IMG/VR virus record: IMGVR_UViG_3300033553_000428
Coordinates: 1-23,678 of that record
Length of the DNA stretch: 23,678 nucleotides
Reading direction: 5' to 3' (one strand)
From: a virus
The position numbers were made by a program, and so were the translations under genes. Below are positions 23,452 to 23,678 of this stretch, piece after piece. Numbering within the stretch: position 1 is the first letter of the stretch; every line of letters starts with the position of its first letter. The notes below the pieces were generated by a model. That model was not told the origin of the DNA. It made no database searches and saw only the letters and a program-made list of their open reading frames with translations.

Positions 23452-23678
23452 ATGCTGAATTTTATGCGTCAAGGCACGGGCCGTCCGCTTCTTCTGGTGC
23501 ATGGCCTCGGGGGGTCGTGGCGATCATGGTCCACGATCCTTCCCGCGCTTTCTGAATCTCGCGAGGTTCTCGCCTTGGACCTGCCCGGACATGGCAAAAC
23601 ACCGGCAACTTCCGAAAGTGGTACGTTCAAGGGGCTCGCTGACAGCGTCGAAGCCTTTATCGTTGAGCAAGGCTTTGA
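23452..23678 (+). CDS. Alpha/beta hydrolase, N-terminal fragment
   Basis: An open frame of 75 codons continues past the right edge. It starts at ATG 23452 with AAAGG upstream. LLLVHGLGGSWRSW fits the oxyanion-hole HG motif, and VLALDLPGHGKTP fits the next strand and loop of alpha/beta hydrolases. The nucleophile elbow would lie beyond the window. It is unlike the phage-type genes before it and may be the host gene next to the element. Confidence 0.8.
   Translation, partial: MLNFMRQGTGRPLLLVHGLGGSWRSWSTILPALSESREVLALDLPGHGKTPATSESGTFKGLADSVEAFIVEQGF

Noticed and set aside
1-23678. tRNA, rRNA and CRISPR array
   Set aside because: I saw no tRNA-like cloverleaf, rRNA segment or regularly spaced repeats with unique spacers; the only regular repeats are the 11-bp array, which is too short for CRISPR.

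Overview
The window looks like an accessory region from an alphaproteobacterium, most likely Rhodobacterales. The pointers are the GC-rich coding style, the DUF2924 / serine recombinase pair, and the DUF6511 and DUF6362 families. It is a mobile island with defence genes on the left and a phage-like replication and recombination operon on the right. No capsid, portal, terminase, tail, lysis or conjugation gene is visible.

Region 1 (1-5180, minus strand) is a tightly overlapped three-gene operon. It reads MORC/HSP90-like GHKL ATPase, then Z1-domain NTPase, then PD-(D/E)XK nuclease-like protein (cut by the left edge). This set is known from restriction-like clusters that often also carry a cytosine methyltransferase and a Vsr nuclease, which would lie beyond position 1. 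Region 2 (5280-7625, minus) is a four-gene operon of ATGA-overlapped genes: a small protein, a DUF2924 protein, a large serine recombinase, and a small HTH protein. This is the likely integration module.

Region 3 (7763-9914, plus) holds two overlapping genes I do not recognise. The second has a cysteine cluster and an OmpR/PhoB-like winged-helix C-terminus. Region 4 (10096-11781, minus) is a GmrSD-like DUF262/DUF1524 protein with lower GC than its neighbours. It is followed by a 424-bp intergenic stretch with four direct repeats at an exact 11-bp period, just upstream of a sigma factor gene.

Region 5 (12206-23345, plus) is one long, compact operon-like run. In order: sigma-70-like factor, four small unknown proteins, Sak4-like RecA-fold ATPase, DUF669 ssDNA-binding-like protein, a small protein, RecB/Cas4-like nuclease, SF2 helicase, DUF6511 protein, Prim-Pol/helicase, a non-coding AT-rich repeat region that looks like a replication origin, RuvC-like resolvase, a small protein, and a DUF6362 HTH protein. 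A partial alpha/beta hydrolase at the right edge may be host DNA.

A coherent reading is an integrative, autonomously replicating, satellite-like element. The sigma factor and perhaps the winged-helix protein would control the operon. The primase, helicase and origin would replicate the element. The nuclease, annealase, SSB and RuvC proteins would recombine and resolve it, and the serine recombinase would integrate it. The defence genes are cargo. Function is inferred from motifs read by eye; no database search was run.
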